This document shows, piece by piece, positions 42,816 to 53,369 of a stretch of 64,000 nt of DNA (its first letter is position 1; every line of letters starts with the position of its first letter). The DNA lies in contig CM030943.1 of assembly GCA_018136815.1 (NCBI GenBank), forward strand, positions 673,975-737,974, written 5' to 3'. Made by a program: the position numbers and the translations under genes. The stretch comes from Isochrysis galbana (lineage: Eukaryota > Haptophyta > Isochrysidales > Isochrysidaceae). The notes below the pieces were generated by a model. It saw nothing but the letters and a program-made list of their open reading frames with translations, was not told the origin of the DNA and searched no databases.

Positions 42816-43920
42816 ATGGTGCCACCTCTCAGCCGTCGCGCGCTCGTGCAGGCGCTCGCGGTGGCTGCGGCGGCGCGCCCGCCCGTCAGCGCGCCCGCCA
42901 GTCTGACCGGCTCGGCTGGACGAGTCGTCGCCGTCGGAGACATCCACGGCGACCTGCACGCTCTCATCAAGCTGCTCGAGCTCTCAGGGCTTTGGTCCGA
43001 GGCGAAAAGGAAGTGGATGGGCGGAACCGCCACGTTTGTGCAGCTGGGCGACACGCTGGATAGAGGGGACGACGAGTATGAGGTGCTAGAGCTGCTGCGC
43101 GAGCTAAAGGCTGCTGCAACGGTGCGCAGCTCTCTGACTGGAAGTGCGTGCGATGGCAATCGTCATGAGATGCCCTTGTTGCATGGCTGCACCGAGCTGG
43201 CTGCTGCTGCCACGGTTGATACAACTCCTCACATGCGCATGCCGGAAGGTTGGCGGTGGGCATGTCATCACGATGCTGGGAAACCACGAGGTCATGAACG
43301 TGATGGGCGTGGCGACGCCCTTCATCTCACCTCAATCCAAGGGATTCGGTGATGACAGGGCAGCTGCATTCCGTCCTGGTGGCGAGTTTGCTCGTGAGTT
43401 CGCGTCTTGGCCCGTTGTGGCAGTTGTGGGAACAACAGCCTTTGTCCATGCCGGCCTGACTCCTGCAATAGCCAGGGATGCCGAGGCCATCAATGCTGCG
43501 GCAGCCTCTTGGCTGAGAGCGGAACGGGATATTCCATCCATTTTGTTGCCTGGATTGGGGCAACGATCTCCCGTGTGGACTCGGTATCTATCAAACCCGC
43601 CAGACGTTGACGTCAGTTCGAACTCTTGCGCCGAGCTAAGAGAGGCACTTGCTTTATTGGGCGCTCAGCGGGTCGTCGTAGGGCACACGCCTCAGGATAG
43701 AATCAACTGTGCATGTGGTTGCATTTGGCGGATTGACTTGGGGATGTCGGCGGCGATGGGCGGAGGTCGACTCGAGGCCATCGAAATTGTGGGCGATGAG
43801 GTGCGGTCTGTAGACACTCAAAATGAGCGCATCTGCTTTATGGCCGATCTCACTGCACACGAAGCCAGCGCGCTGTGCACCGCAGGTTGCACGCAATTCT
43901 CACCCTTGCATCATACATGA
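42816..43920 (+). CDS. Shewanella-like PPP-family protein phosphatase (two exons)
   Basis: Exon 1 42816-43121 (phase 0, ACG|GTGCGC), exon 2 from 43249 (AAG|GTTGGC). All PPP metal and phosphate motifs are present: GDIHGD (41-46), GDTLDRG (78-84), then in exon 2 MLGNHEVMN, FVHAGLTP and VVGHTPQ. The SLP subgroup is suggested by the Gly-rich GGGHVITMLGNHE and the compact size. These are Ser/Thr or Tyr phosphatases, plastid or secretory in plants. The N-terminus (LVQALAVAAAARPPVSAPA) is hydrophobic and could be a signal or transit sequence. The start could also be 42798. The stop at 43920 may be bypassed by a further exon (VNVLTLDGESVPGSK at 43931), but phases do not agree. Confidence 0.9.
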
Positions 43921-45021
43921 TGTCCCTCAGGTCAACGTGCTTACTCTCGACGGCGAGTCGGTGCCAGGATCAAAGCGCGGGTCATTTACGCCGTATCGGG
44001 CCGCAGATCCCTTGGATTCGCTCTGAAGCAGTGTGTGCAAGTATACAAATAATTGCTCTCCACAAAACCCCGCTCGCACGGAAACGGCTTCACGATATTT
44101 ACCGCAACTTACCGGCGGCCTTGGGGTGTGATGATGCACGGTACTAAAACACTGTTTTAAAATAGAAGAGGTGGAGGGAAGGGAACTAAAGGGCGTTGTC
44201 AGAGCTGATAGGGGGTGTGGTGGGCTTGATGGAGCTGTGGCTGTGGTGTGACTGGGTGTGAGTGAGAGATGAGACATGACATGAGAAGTTTGGCCCACAC
44301 GGGGCATGGCGAGAGTGAGCGATGGGGGACAGAGGGAGCACACGGGGACAGGCCGGACGGCGTGGGCACACCCTCGGACATCACGGAGCACTGAGGCACG
44401 AGGGCGGGGACGGGAGCAGACGGGAAGGGCACGGAGGGCGCTCGAGTGATGGCGCAGAGCGTATACGGGACACCGAAGGGGAAAACGTCACGCGCGGGGG
44501 GGGGGCGCGCGGGAAAATAATAGACGGGAAGGGGGGCGGGAAACTCAAGGAAGCACTCGGGGAAAAGGGCGGGAGGGAGGAGAGGGGAGAGGGCTTTCGC
44601 GGGGGACCGATCGAGATGGCGCAAGGGGGAGGGAGTCGGGGCGCGGCGGACGAGGGGAGTCGCGCGGGGGAACCTAATTGGGGCGTATGGGAAGGGGCGT
44701 AGACCTCGTGGAAGAAAAGCCGCCCCGGGCAAGGGACTGAAGTGCGCGGCGCGGTGTGATCTAGTTGTGGTCTGTTCGTCGTCCCCCCCTGGGGAGGGGG
44801 GGGGGTGGAGGGGGATGGGGGGAGGGGCGGTGATACCTAACATGTTGACGTTTTAATGTTAGCATCATATACTGTAAAAGTCCCCAGGTTCCCTCCCGAC
44901 ACATACATATCATAATTACTAGGATGTTTGACCCTCCCCCCGCGCCTCCATGCGCATCTGACGAAACTCCAGGGTCTTCCTCCCAGCCTTCTCCACCACC
45001 ACTCCTTGTGCCTGTGCTAAC
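43921..45021. other. Intergenic, no supported gene
   Basis: Begins with AT-rich sequence, then a G-rich stretch (44330-44700) similar in composition to 23460-23800, and a G tract at 44792-44812. Long frames on both strands are compositional. Confidence 0.5.
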
Positions 45022-45991
45022 ATAACATTCTGAGTGATAATAATAATAATCTAACTGAGCATTAGTACCACTACTCTCACTAGCCCGGTACTAACACGAC
45101 AACCCTCAGTGCACCTGCCCGTACACCTTGACGCGTGCTGATGCCACAGATACATACTCCTATGCACCCCTCCACATCTCCCCCCTCGCAGGCCCCCGGC
45201 TCCCATTCTAACTCCCCACAAGTTAGAATGAGGGAAAACCCATTGAGGCGGTCCGGTCGACGCCGGCCGACTCTCCGGGAAAAAGCACCGGGGGGGGGGG
45301 AGGAACTCTCGTCAACAAAGGGGAACGGCCCTTACCAGCTCGCGCCGTGAGCAATCCTCGAGAAATAAGTGGCCGCGACTCGAGTAACCTGTGCCACTCC
45401 TAGGGTACTCTCCTCGACCTTGGGTCACTCCCTTCTCTCTCCCTCCTGTCGCCAGCCGCCCCCTACCCGTTTGCTAACGCAAACAGGGCCTGTTTCTCAC
45501 CGCACTCCGTCGGGGGGGGTGCAAAATCCCCCCTCTCCCTCTCTCCACTCTCACCCCGCGTCGTCCCTGTGGCGCGTCGCCATGCGCGCGCCCTGGCCTG
45601 CTGTCAGAGGTCCTGTGGGGGCTCCCAGAGGGCCAGCAGGGCAGCTCAGGGGGCAGTGGAGGCTGGGGCTCAGCCCCTGGCCCCCCCTGCCTCTCCCACG
45701 CTTGCCACGCTGGTCATGGGAGCCTCCCAGAGGCCCCTGTATGCCTGGCGACCAGGGACAGGGGGGGAGTCAGCTCGAGGGCAGGCCCATTGCGGGCGTG
45801 GGAGTGCGGCTCGCGGCCCGCACCCACTGGGGGTCTGGGCTGTCTTGTTGAGTGCCCTGCCCCTGCCAGAGGGCAGGGGCTGGGGTTGAGTGTACGGGCC
45901 CACCCCGGGGGGTGTCCGCGATGGAGAGAGGGGGGCGCGAGGCCCCCATTGACCCCCACTTATAAAAGTAGGTTGATAACATTCTGAGTGA
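45022..45991 (+). mobile_element. Full-length retroposon F3 with 16-bp target duplications
   Basis: The element is 45038-45975 (938 bp) between ATAACATTCTGAGTGA at 45022-45037 and 45976-45991. The left end begins with a TAA microsatellite. The right end is the hairpin 45955-45972 (CCCACTT-ATAA-AAGTAGG, one mismatch). It is non-coding as far as I can see. Confidence 0.92.
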
Positions 45992-46063
45992 AAACAAAAC
46001 TGTCACATGGCCCTCTTTTGACGGAACGCGACATCACGTGTGAAATGGCTACCAGCGGCTCTG

Positions 46064-46113
46064 AAAACTATTGTTCTAGTTTGAACTATGCAGCGTGCCG
46101 CGACCGCTCCCGA
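46064..46113 (-). repeat. Hairpin-end-only fragment of F1
   Basis: Hairpin 46065-46082 (AAACTAT-TGTT-CTAGTTT, one mismatch) plus ~30 bp of F1. It stops exactly at the TAGGGCGG terminus of the next element. Confidence 0.8.
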
Positions 46114-47400
46114 TAGGGCGGTCAAATAGGGTTTCTTTATTAGGGGTAAGAAAATGTCCATCTCAGGGTTGAGAAAATTTGAGGATTTTTTTCGGTAGAA
46201 AGTTCCCTATACCTATACACCCAACAAGCACATATCCGGGGTCAACAACAATCTATCTGAGCATTAGTACCACTACTCTCACTAGCCCGGTACTAACACG
46301 ACAGCCCTCAGCGCACCTGCCCGTACGCCTTGCGCGTGCTGTTGTCACAGATACATACTACTATGTACTATGCACCCCTCCACATCTCCCCCCTCGCATG
46401 CCCCCGGCTCCCATTCTAACTCCCCACAAGTTAAAATGGGGGAAAACCCATTGAGGCGGACCGGTCGACGCCGGCTGACTCTCCGGGAAAAAGCACCGGG
46501 GGGGGGGGAGGAACCTCTCGTCAAAAAAGAAGAACGGCCCTTACAGCTCTCGACGCGAGCTGTCCTCGAGAAATAAAAGACTGCGCCTCGAGATACCTGC
46601 CACAGTGGTTCCCGTAGGCGTCTTGAGTCTCTCCCTCCTCCTCTTCCTCTTGTCGCCAGCCGCCCCCTCCGCCCATTTGCTAACGCAAATGGGTCTCGTT
46701 TCTCACCACACTCCATCGGGGGGGGTGCAAATCCCCCCCTCTCCCTCGTTCCATTCTCTTCCGCCCCGGTCCCTGCGGCGCGTCGCCATGCGGCGCGCCA
46801 TGGCCTGCTCTCAGAGGTCCTTCAGGGGCGCCCAGAGGACCAGCAGGGGCAGCTCAGGGGGCAGTGGAGGCTGGGGCTCAGCCCCTGGCCCCCCCTGCCT
46901 CTCCCTCGCTCGCCTCGCTGGCCTTGGGTGCAGCCCTGAGGCCCCTGTCTGCCTGGCGACCAGGGATGGGGGGGGGAGTCAGTACGAGAGCAGGCCCATG
47001 CGGGCCTGGGAGTGCGGCTCGCGACCCGCGCCCACTAGGGGTCTGGGCTGAATTGATGAGTGCCCTGCCCCTGCCAGAGGGCAGGGGCTGGGGTTGAATG
47101 TACGGGCCCACCCCGGGGGGTGTCCGCGATGGAGAGAGGGGGGCGCGAGGCCCCCATTGACCCCCACTTATAAAAGTAGGTTGACATATCCGGATCCGGG
47201 GTCAATGCTAGGTAGGACCAAGACCCCCCCCCTTGGGTCCCCACAACAAAACGTAAAACGTAACCAAATAGTAGTACTCTAAAAATACGTTAACGTCGCA
47301 AAGGGCCGAAAAGCTAGCGAAAAGCTCAACTTCAAATCGAGACCGTGCGCGCTGCGCGCCCGTTTTCGACGATCTGTCAGAGCGCAAGGGTGATCTCACT
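46114..47400 (+). mobile_element. pogo-like element relic split by F3
   Basis: 46114-46245 and 47184-47400 together are colinear, in inverted orientation, with 22906-23146 and the first satellite bases. The terminus is TAGGGCGGTCAAAT. F3 (46246-47183) is inserted between the halves. No coding part remains. Confidence 0.75.
46230..47205 (+). mobile_element. Full-length retroposon F3, nested
   Basis: The element is 46246-47183, 938 bp exactly as in the other full copy. The left target copy ACATATCCGGGGTCAA (46230-46245) recurs on the right (47184-47205) with an extra ATCCGG inside. Hairpin 47163-47180. Confidence 0.9.
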
Positions 47401-47699
47401 CTTTGAGATTGCCTGCGAGGGCGCGCCGGCAGCTAGCGCGGAACGCGGTTCTTGCGGGGAGCTCATGGAGCTTTCCTCGGGAGTGACTACGGGCATGGCG
47501 ATCGACGCACGACGGACGACGCACTGAGGGCGCGGAAGTGCGGAAGGAGGCTTGTGGGGGGTGGAGGCAGGCGACTGGGGGTGGCTCAGTGGCTCAGGCG
47601 CGTGCTTGACTTGTATTGACTCGTCGACTCGGGGTATAGACTCGGGAACTCGGGGGGACTCGCTTGGGAACGCGGAGGGACACGAAACAGGTAAAGGAA

Positions 47700-47936
47700 C
47701 GCGGGGGAGATAGCAAATTAAACCTATTTGCGAGGGTGCCTGGCTGGGACGAGGAAAGGTGGGGAAACTTCCCTTCTCTTCGAGAGAAAGAGAGAGGGCG
47801 CTCCACAACCCAAGAGCTCCTATGCATCTACGCGAAGTTTTTGACCGAGATTGAGAGAAAGCGGAGAATTATAACGATAAATGCCGAACGAAAGAGAGTT
47901 CTAACGAGTGTCGATTCGCGAATGCGACAGGGGCAC
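47700..47936. repeat. Dispersed repeat F6, copy 2
   Basis: Colinear with 36963-37205. Ends at GTCGATTCGCGAATGCGACA. Confidence 0.85.
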
Positions 47937-48169
47937 ATCAAGGAGGTGTGGTACTCGTCGAGTGTCGAGTACAATTGTCAATTCGCTTGAAGCCAGTGTG
48001 CGGACAAACTTTTTGTTTGGGGAAAGTGGAAAATGTCATCAAAGGACTCGTCTCCACCTGCAACCAATAAAACGGCAGAGGGACGTGTTAGCGCAAGCAA
48101 CCCACTCCCGCCCCGAGCTCCCGCCCCCCCTCCCGTCGCGACTCCCCTGCGGTGGCAGCACACACATAC

Positions 48170-48573
48170 CTCGATACAATCATTGCCGATCCACAAGCGC
48201 CTCGCGGAGCCGCCGTCGAGGCGGAACTCGACGTTCGTCTTCTTGGCGCCATGGAGCGTGCCCTTGCCGAGCGCCACGATCACGCCGGTGCCGTGGGCAG
48301 GATGTGCTTGACCTTCAGGCCCACCTTCAAGCGCTCGTTCGGGTCGGGAATGATGGAGAAGTCGGAGTCGTCGCTGTCCACGCCCACGCTGTCGCTCGCG
48401 TCCTCCTCCTCGTTGCGACTGTCCTCCACGTCCTCCTCCTCCTCCTCACCACGCTCGCTGATATCTCCATCGCATGAGGCGTGGGATGTGGCGCGGCGAG
48501 AGCGCACGCGCGGACCTGAGCAAGGGAAGGGGCACTGGTGTGTGAGGCAAGCCGGCGCGCGTGCGGCGTGCAC
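48170..48573 (-). CDS. Hypothetical acidic protein, exon with one frameshift
   Basis: Reads an acidic stretch (GEEEEEDVEDSRNEEEDASD), then SDFSIIPDPNERLKVGLKVKHILPT. After a one-base loss at about 48291 it continues GTGVIVALGKGTLHGAKKTNVEFRLDGGSARRLWIGNDCIE up to a GTATGT donor at 48169. The second half looks like a small beta-barrel (Tudor/KOW-like pattern of alternating Val/Gly), but I cannot name it. The gene continues left in unseen exons. The frameshift in a GGC context is probably an assembly indel. Confidence 0.5.
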
Positions 48574-49281
48574 TCAGTAGTCAGTAGGCAGGCAATGAGG
48601 AGGGTGGAGGGCGGAGGGTGGAGGGGGGAGGGGGGAGGGCGCCCGCACCCATGGCTCCGCGCGCCGCTGCCGAGCTCTGTGAGTCCGAGGTTGCGACAGA
48701 CGCTGAAATACCATTGTAAACGAGCCTGTTATTAACGTAACCAAACCCTACAGTATTGCAGTAGGCGCCAAGCAAGAGCGGAACTTTATAACGATATTAC
48801 GAGTATAACGGTAGAAGCAGCTCCCGCGCCATTTTCGCGCGCGAACGCCCCCCTGGGGGGCCCAAATGTCCTGGGACATTGCGAATAATATGTCCCGTTC
48901 CCACAAACCTGCTCAAATGTCTTGTTTCGGAACGGGACATAACCGCCTACCCCTACCTGCTCTAGGCACCAGATGAAGGTCGGGCGCCCGACAGCGCGGA
49001 CGGATCTCGGGGGAATCGCGTGTCATGAAACAACGGCCCCGAAATAAGCTTATCGTCGGCCCGCGGCGCGACCGCAACTTCTGTACCGTTAGAGCCCCAG
49101 CGCGTGTGTAGAGGTAGAGGCAGAGGGGGGGCGGGGGACGGTAAAACCCACCATTTTCCTCGGCAATTTTTCGTGGAGGCAGGTAAGCCCCCAATGAGGT
49201 TTTTCTTGGGCCTCGGAGAACGGTAAAAAAATTCAGCCCTCCCCACATGTTAGTAGTTATAAATCAGTGTTTGACCGCCCT
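48574..49281. other. Intergenic; right end of a TAGGGCGGTCAAAC element
   Basis: Contains TGTCCCGTTCC.../GGAACGGGACA inverted segments at 48890-48945 and ends at 49281 with the minus-strand terminus TAGGGCGGTCAAACACTG. No gene is seen. Confidence 0.5.
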
Positions 49282-50002
49282 ACCATATGTGGTGGTGATG
49301 ATTGAACGCTTCTCGCCTTGGCCGCGGCCATAGATCATCAAGAAGTTGTGTTGTTTTACAAGTCACAAGTCCAACTCATCCAAGCTACCTCGGGACAAAG
49401 ATCCGTAAAGAAAGGGGGAATATGGAATGTTCCCATCGCCGGTATTGACAATGTCCAACGTATTGCAATAATGCAAGAGGTTAGGCCTTCCCTGCTCCTC
49501 GTACCGACAACACAACCACAAAGCGATCATTTCACCAGCGCATCACCCCATAGCCATGAGTAAGTACCACGCTGGCCCCTTGAAGGTATGCCGTCCGCCT
49601 GCCTTTCTTCAAACACCCCCCCTCCCCCGCCCTTCCGAACCCTTGCTCTTCGTAGCAGCTGCAGCTGCCAATAAAATCGCAAACAATGCAAGACGCTGCC
49701 TCCGCGTTCCATAACTCGTATTTCGCCTGAAGGGCGTCAAAGTAAAGTGCTAGACGACGGCCCATGGGATGGTTTGCCCAAGCGAAAATCTGTGCACATT
49801 GTGTAGGTCAGTCGTCACCGTGTCTCATTCTTGCCCCTTCAGCCACATATCTGTGCTAGGGTGAGACTGCGCTCTGTGCGATCACGCCTTGTGTCCATTA
49901 CCATGCTCGTTTTCGCGCGGCAGATTGTTGCGCGGTGGCACTGGAGCAGCCGCCCAACCCACTCATCAATGGGCTCTCAACAGATTGTCCTCGCGCCCCC
50001 GG
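49282..50002. other. Intergenic, no supported gene
   Basis: One unit of the 33-bp minisatellite, then a plus-strand frame (49318-49563, VVLFYKSQVQLIQATSG, WNVPIAGIDNVQRIAI) that looks protein-like but is unrecognised and may be retroelement debris. Confidence 0.45.
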
Positions 50003-50962
50003 TCACAGCACGCATGCGCCGGGGTTGGCTATGGCTGGATTTTTCGCTTGCGATGTGTCGTGGCCGTAACCATGGTCGTTTTCGTGCAATAAGTGCACGT
50101 ACTGGCAACCTGACTCGCCCATCCAGAGCAGGAGGGCGTTGAAGCTCGATACACTGAAGTCTTCAAGAGGCAGCCAAAAGCTCTGCCTCCCGCCCCCGCG
50201 CGAGCGCCACAGCATGTGCTTAGCACGGAACGCAGCAAGTTGTTTTGCCGACTCCTCTTCCGCCTGATCAACTACGCTCCATTTCAAGTTGAGCCTGCTC
50301 TCGATGACGGCAGTCACATTCTCGCGAGCGTTGAAGATGAAACGGGCGCAGGGAAAGAGCATCTCGGCAAAGTCAAGCAGCATGGTTGTGTGGTTCTCCA
50401 TGCTGTATGGTTCGACCACGGGTGACACAACAGGTGGCGGCGGGAGCCATCGGACTTCCTTGAAGCCTATGATTGGCAAGCGGCGACTGGAAGTAGTCGG
50501 CGATATCGACCACTCTTTGGAGAAAACCTTCTCCGGTTTGATGGCGATGTCTTCGAACCAGCGCTGCATGTCGCACAACAAATCGCCTGGCGAAAGCTTG
50601 CCACGGCTGCTTGCGCCCCTGCTGCGCATTTGCATCGACACCTTTTGCCACAGAGTCATGGCGTCCGCAAGTTGGTTGCGGTTCTCGCCGGCCAGTGAAA
50701 TCGACGGGTGCTCGTTGAGCATCTCGAGCAATGTGGTGGACCCGGTACGGCCTCCAACGGACACAACGAAGAGCCATCGGCGAGCACACAGGTCGCACCG
50801 AGAGGCTGGTCCCGACTGGTAAGGTGTCATGCCCCATGTTGAGAAGTTTGAACCGAAGTGGCTGCCAAGCGGGGGCCAGTTTGGGGCGAGGGGGCACCGG
50901 CCGGCGGGACACCATGCAGATTCAGAGGGCAGCATCAGCTTGGGTTTGCTGCTCACTCGCAA
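50003..50962 (-). CDS. Sulfotransferase-family protein
   Basis: Single exon, 319 aa. The PAPS 5'-phosphosulfate loop is FVVSVGGRTGSTTLLEMLNEHPSISLAGEN (loop 70-77), with the Arg-Thr/Ser-Gly-Ser-Thr pattern of membrane and polysaccharide sulfotransferases. Further on, IIGFKEVRWL and the second PAPS-binding strand-helix region MLFPCARFIFNARENVTAVIESRL (3'-phosphate Arg/Ser-like) are at the expected spacing. It would transfer sulfate from PAPS to a glycan, lipid or peptide; many algal sulfated polysaccharides need such enzymes. The first ~55 residues lack a clear membrane anchor, so an upstream exon may exist. An L1 LTR lies 26 bp from the ATG in divergent orientation. Confidence 0.75.
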   Translation of the reverse strand: MRVSSKPKLMLPSESAWCPAGRCPLAPNWPPLGSHFGSNFSTWGMTPYQSGPASRCDLCARRWLFVVSVGGRTGSTTLLEMLNEHPSISLAGENRNQLADAMTLWQKVSMQMRSRGASSRGKLSPGDLLCDMQRWFEDIAIKPEKVFSKEWSISPTTSSRRLPIIGFKEVRWLPPPPVVSPVVEPYSMENHTTMLLDFAEMLFPCARFIFNARENVTAVIESRLNLKWSVVDQAEEESAKQLAAFRAKHMLWRSRGGGRQSFWLPLEDFSVSSFNALLLWMGESGCQYVHLLHENDHGYGHDTSQAKNPAIANPGACVL

Positions 50963-50988
50963 GGGGGGGAACGGCCCCTTGCCTCTAC

Positions 50989-51157
50989 TGTCAGAGCCGG
51001 AGCTTTCTTGTTCTCCTAGTTTAATTTATCCTACTCTAATGCTGAGAGACCAGAGCCCTTCGACTGCAACGGGGAGCTCCTCCCGGGGGGCTCGTCCGGT
51101 GGATGTGTCGAGGGATGCTAGCCAACAAGATCCTCTACAAGACCACAATTTCTTACA
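50989..51157 (+). mobile_element. LTR (family L1), upstream of the sulfotransferase
   Basis: TGTCAGAGCC...TTTCTTACA (TG...CA ends, 169 bp), followed at 51158 by TGGTCGGCACGAATCGGC. This sequence has the form of a PBS (complement ends in CCA). Shares CCTAGTTTAATT, TGCAACGGGGAGC and GCTCGTCCGGTG blocks with the other copies. Confidence 0.78.
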
Positions 51158-51175
51158 TGGTCGGCACGAATCGGC

Positions 51176-51871
51176 ACGAGCCTTCTTCAGTCCTGGTTCG
51201 CCGATTTGCCTCTCGAAACCCCAAGATTTGAGTTTTATTTTTACTCGTATCCATCTTATCCATCTTTTATTTTTATTTTTAAGGTCAGAAATGGAGGTGG
51301 CACTCCTCGCGTCCTCCCCCCCCCCCCCCCCCCCGGCAGATTTCCTCCCCCCCCCCCCTCCGCAGATTTCCTTCCCCCCGCGGACAGTCTCTCCCCCTCT
51401 TGCAGAATTGGTTCTCCTCCGCGTCCGCGCGCCGAGACGCCGTCGGACAAAACGTGTCCCTCAGGCGTCCTTCAGCGTGGAGGGGGAAGGAACACGGCGT
51501 CTCGGTGGAGGACTTCCGCGCGGAGGGGGAGTGATTACGCGGCAGGAACTCGAGCAGACTATCATGGATACATCCATGATATGTGCATCATAGATGCATA
51601 TCTATCATGGATACATCCATTTCATGCATCGTGGATGCTCATTCTAACCTCTGTATGTTTATACTTAGGTCTAACCTCTGTATCTGTATGTTTATACTTA
51701 GGTCTCTGCTTCTCACTTCTCCCTCGCGGCCGTTTCGAGTCCGCGCGGGGCATTCTTGCGGCACAGAAATTTCCCCGCGCGCTCTTACTTTGTTACTATT
51801 AGTTTCGCCGCGCGCGTTTGTGTGAATGTGCGTGCGCGTGAATGTAGTAAGAATCTTATCCGGCGATATAC
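51176..51871. other. Intergenic with C tracts
   Basis: C runs at 51316-51333 and 51350-51357, a small ATGGATACATCCAT-type inverted repeat at 51560-51635, and a direct repeat of TGTATGTTTATACTTAGGTC (51653 and 51686). No gene. Confidence 0.5.
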
Positions 51872-52780
51872 TAGGGCGGTCAAACAGGGGCTTTTTAACT
51901 ATTAGTAAGGGTTGGGCTGCATTTTTTGACCGTGGCGCGAGGCCCAATAAAAAACCTTTAGGGGGGGCCACCTGCCGCCACGAAAATCTTAGCCAGGAAA
52001 TGGTGCGATTCTCCCCCCCTCCCCCCCCCCTCCGTCTCCGTCACGCGCGCTCACGCTCTACCCGTAAAGAATTGGCGGTCGCGCCCGCGGGGGGATCGGT
52101 TCCTTTATATCTAAGCTACATTCGGCATTTGATTCCCGCCCGATGCAGCGCCGTGTCGGGCTGCCGACAGTCCAACCACCCCCTGACCCTCTGGCATCAT
52201 GGCCCGCGCAGCCCACCCAGCTCCTCACAGCGCGCGCACGCGGCTACCCTGGCTGCCGCAGACCCCGCCCTGACCATCCCGACCCGCCCCTCGCAGGATT
52301 TGCCCTCACTCGAACTCGGCATCGAGAACCAGGACCAGCTCACCGACGCGGCCGTCCACGCGTGGCTGACAAGCCTCCGCGTTGAGGCTGCCCTCGCGGC
52401 CCTCCTCTCTTTGACAGTGCCAGATTCGGCGCTGATCGATGAGGCAAGACCCGTGGGTGGCCTCAGGACAGGCCACGTCGTAGCTCTCTACGCCACGGCG
52501 AGCAAAAAAGCCCAAGATCTTGCCAGAGCACCTCACAGTGCATCTGGCGGGATCCCACCACTCAAAGCAGAAATCATCTTCTGCCGCTGGGTGGTGGGCT
52601 TGGCAGGCGGTATTGGGAATCAACCCATACTGCCAATGACGCGCGACGGCGCGACGAAAGCGCTCCTGCCACGCGGAGCTCGCGCAGCCAAGGCGCACTC
52701 CAAGGTCTTGACAATACTTGACATGAAGTCAAGGAGAGCCATAGACCGCGGAGCCGACGCGGCGTATGCTCGAGGCTGAG
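51872..52780 (+). mobile_element. Repeat F4, second copy (diverges at its right end)
   Basis: Starts TAGGGCGGTCAAACAGGG and follows 12101-12800. After about 52600 the sequences differ and the terminal hairpin is absent. Unlike the other copy it keeps a 317-codon frame containing ELGIENQDQLTDAAVHAW, LRVEAALAALLSLTVPDSALIDEARPVGG. This may be what remains of an element protein. Confidence 0.65.
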
Positions 52781-52844
52781 CGCGGGCGGACGCAGGAGCT
52801 GGTGGCGACGGTGGAGGCATTGCGCACGCAGCTCGCGCATGACC

Positions 52845-53040
52845 GAATACCAAATACGCATAGCCCACCCGGATGGTCACGCCAATCGGGCAGGCCGCGC
52901 GCCGAACCCTCGTCAAAATCACCCATCCGCCGAGCCCATTGACCGTTGAGCCGTCGCCGAGGGAGGCCCGGAGAGCCCAACTTCGAACCGATGCCGGGCG
53001 CGCTGCGTGCCCGTTTTCGACGATCCATCTGGATGAGGGA
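52845..53040 (-). repeat. Single unit of the 203-bp satellite
   Basis: One diverged inverted unit of the array at 21778-22905, outside any array. Confidence 0.85.
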
Positions 53041-53084
53041 CGTCGGGCCGACTTGGGTCCATTCAGACCCACTTCCGGCTCATT

Positions 53085-53160
53085 CTCCTCCTGGGGGGGG
53101 GGGGGAAGTGTGCCCTCCCCCATGCCAACCAGGTGCAAACTTAGTTCGACAAAGAACCGA
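53085..53160 (+). repeat. Decayed hairpin end of F2
   Basis: TGTGCCCTCCCCCATGCCAA followed by CCAGGTGCAAACTTAGTT, a degenerate form of the F2 3' hairpin. The rest is absent. Confidence 0.55.
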
Positions 53161-53369
53161 GGAAGGGGGAAGCGTCACGTAGGAGCGCGTGCGCGCTGAG
53201 CACATGTGTATGTGCACATGCACGCACGCCACACAACGAGAAGCTGACTTTCATGTCAAGGATGTTCTATCGGCTATTTGCGCGACGGGATGATTGTTTA
53301 CGTCAAACACTGCGTCGAACACTAAATTAACGTAAGTGTGTGAGGGCAAGCATAGTAGCTTCTCCATTA

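Noticed and set aside
43823..44026. Extra terminal exon for the phosphatase (VNVLTLDGESVPGSK)
   Set aside because: It has a good acceptor, but no donor in the right phase could be found, so it is only mentioned.
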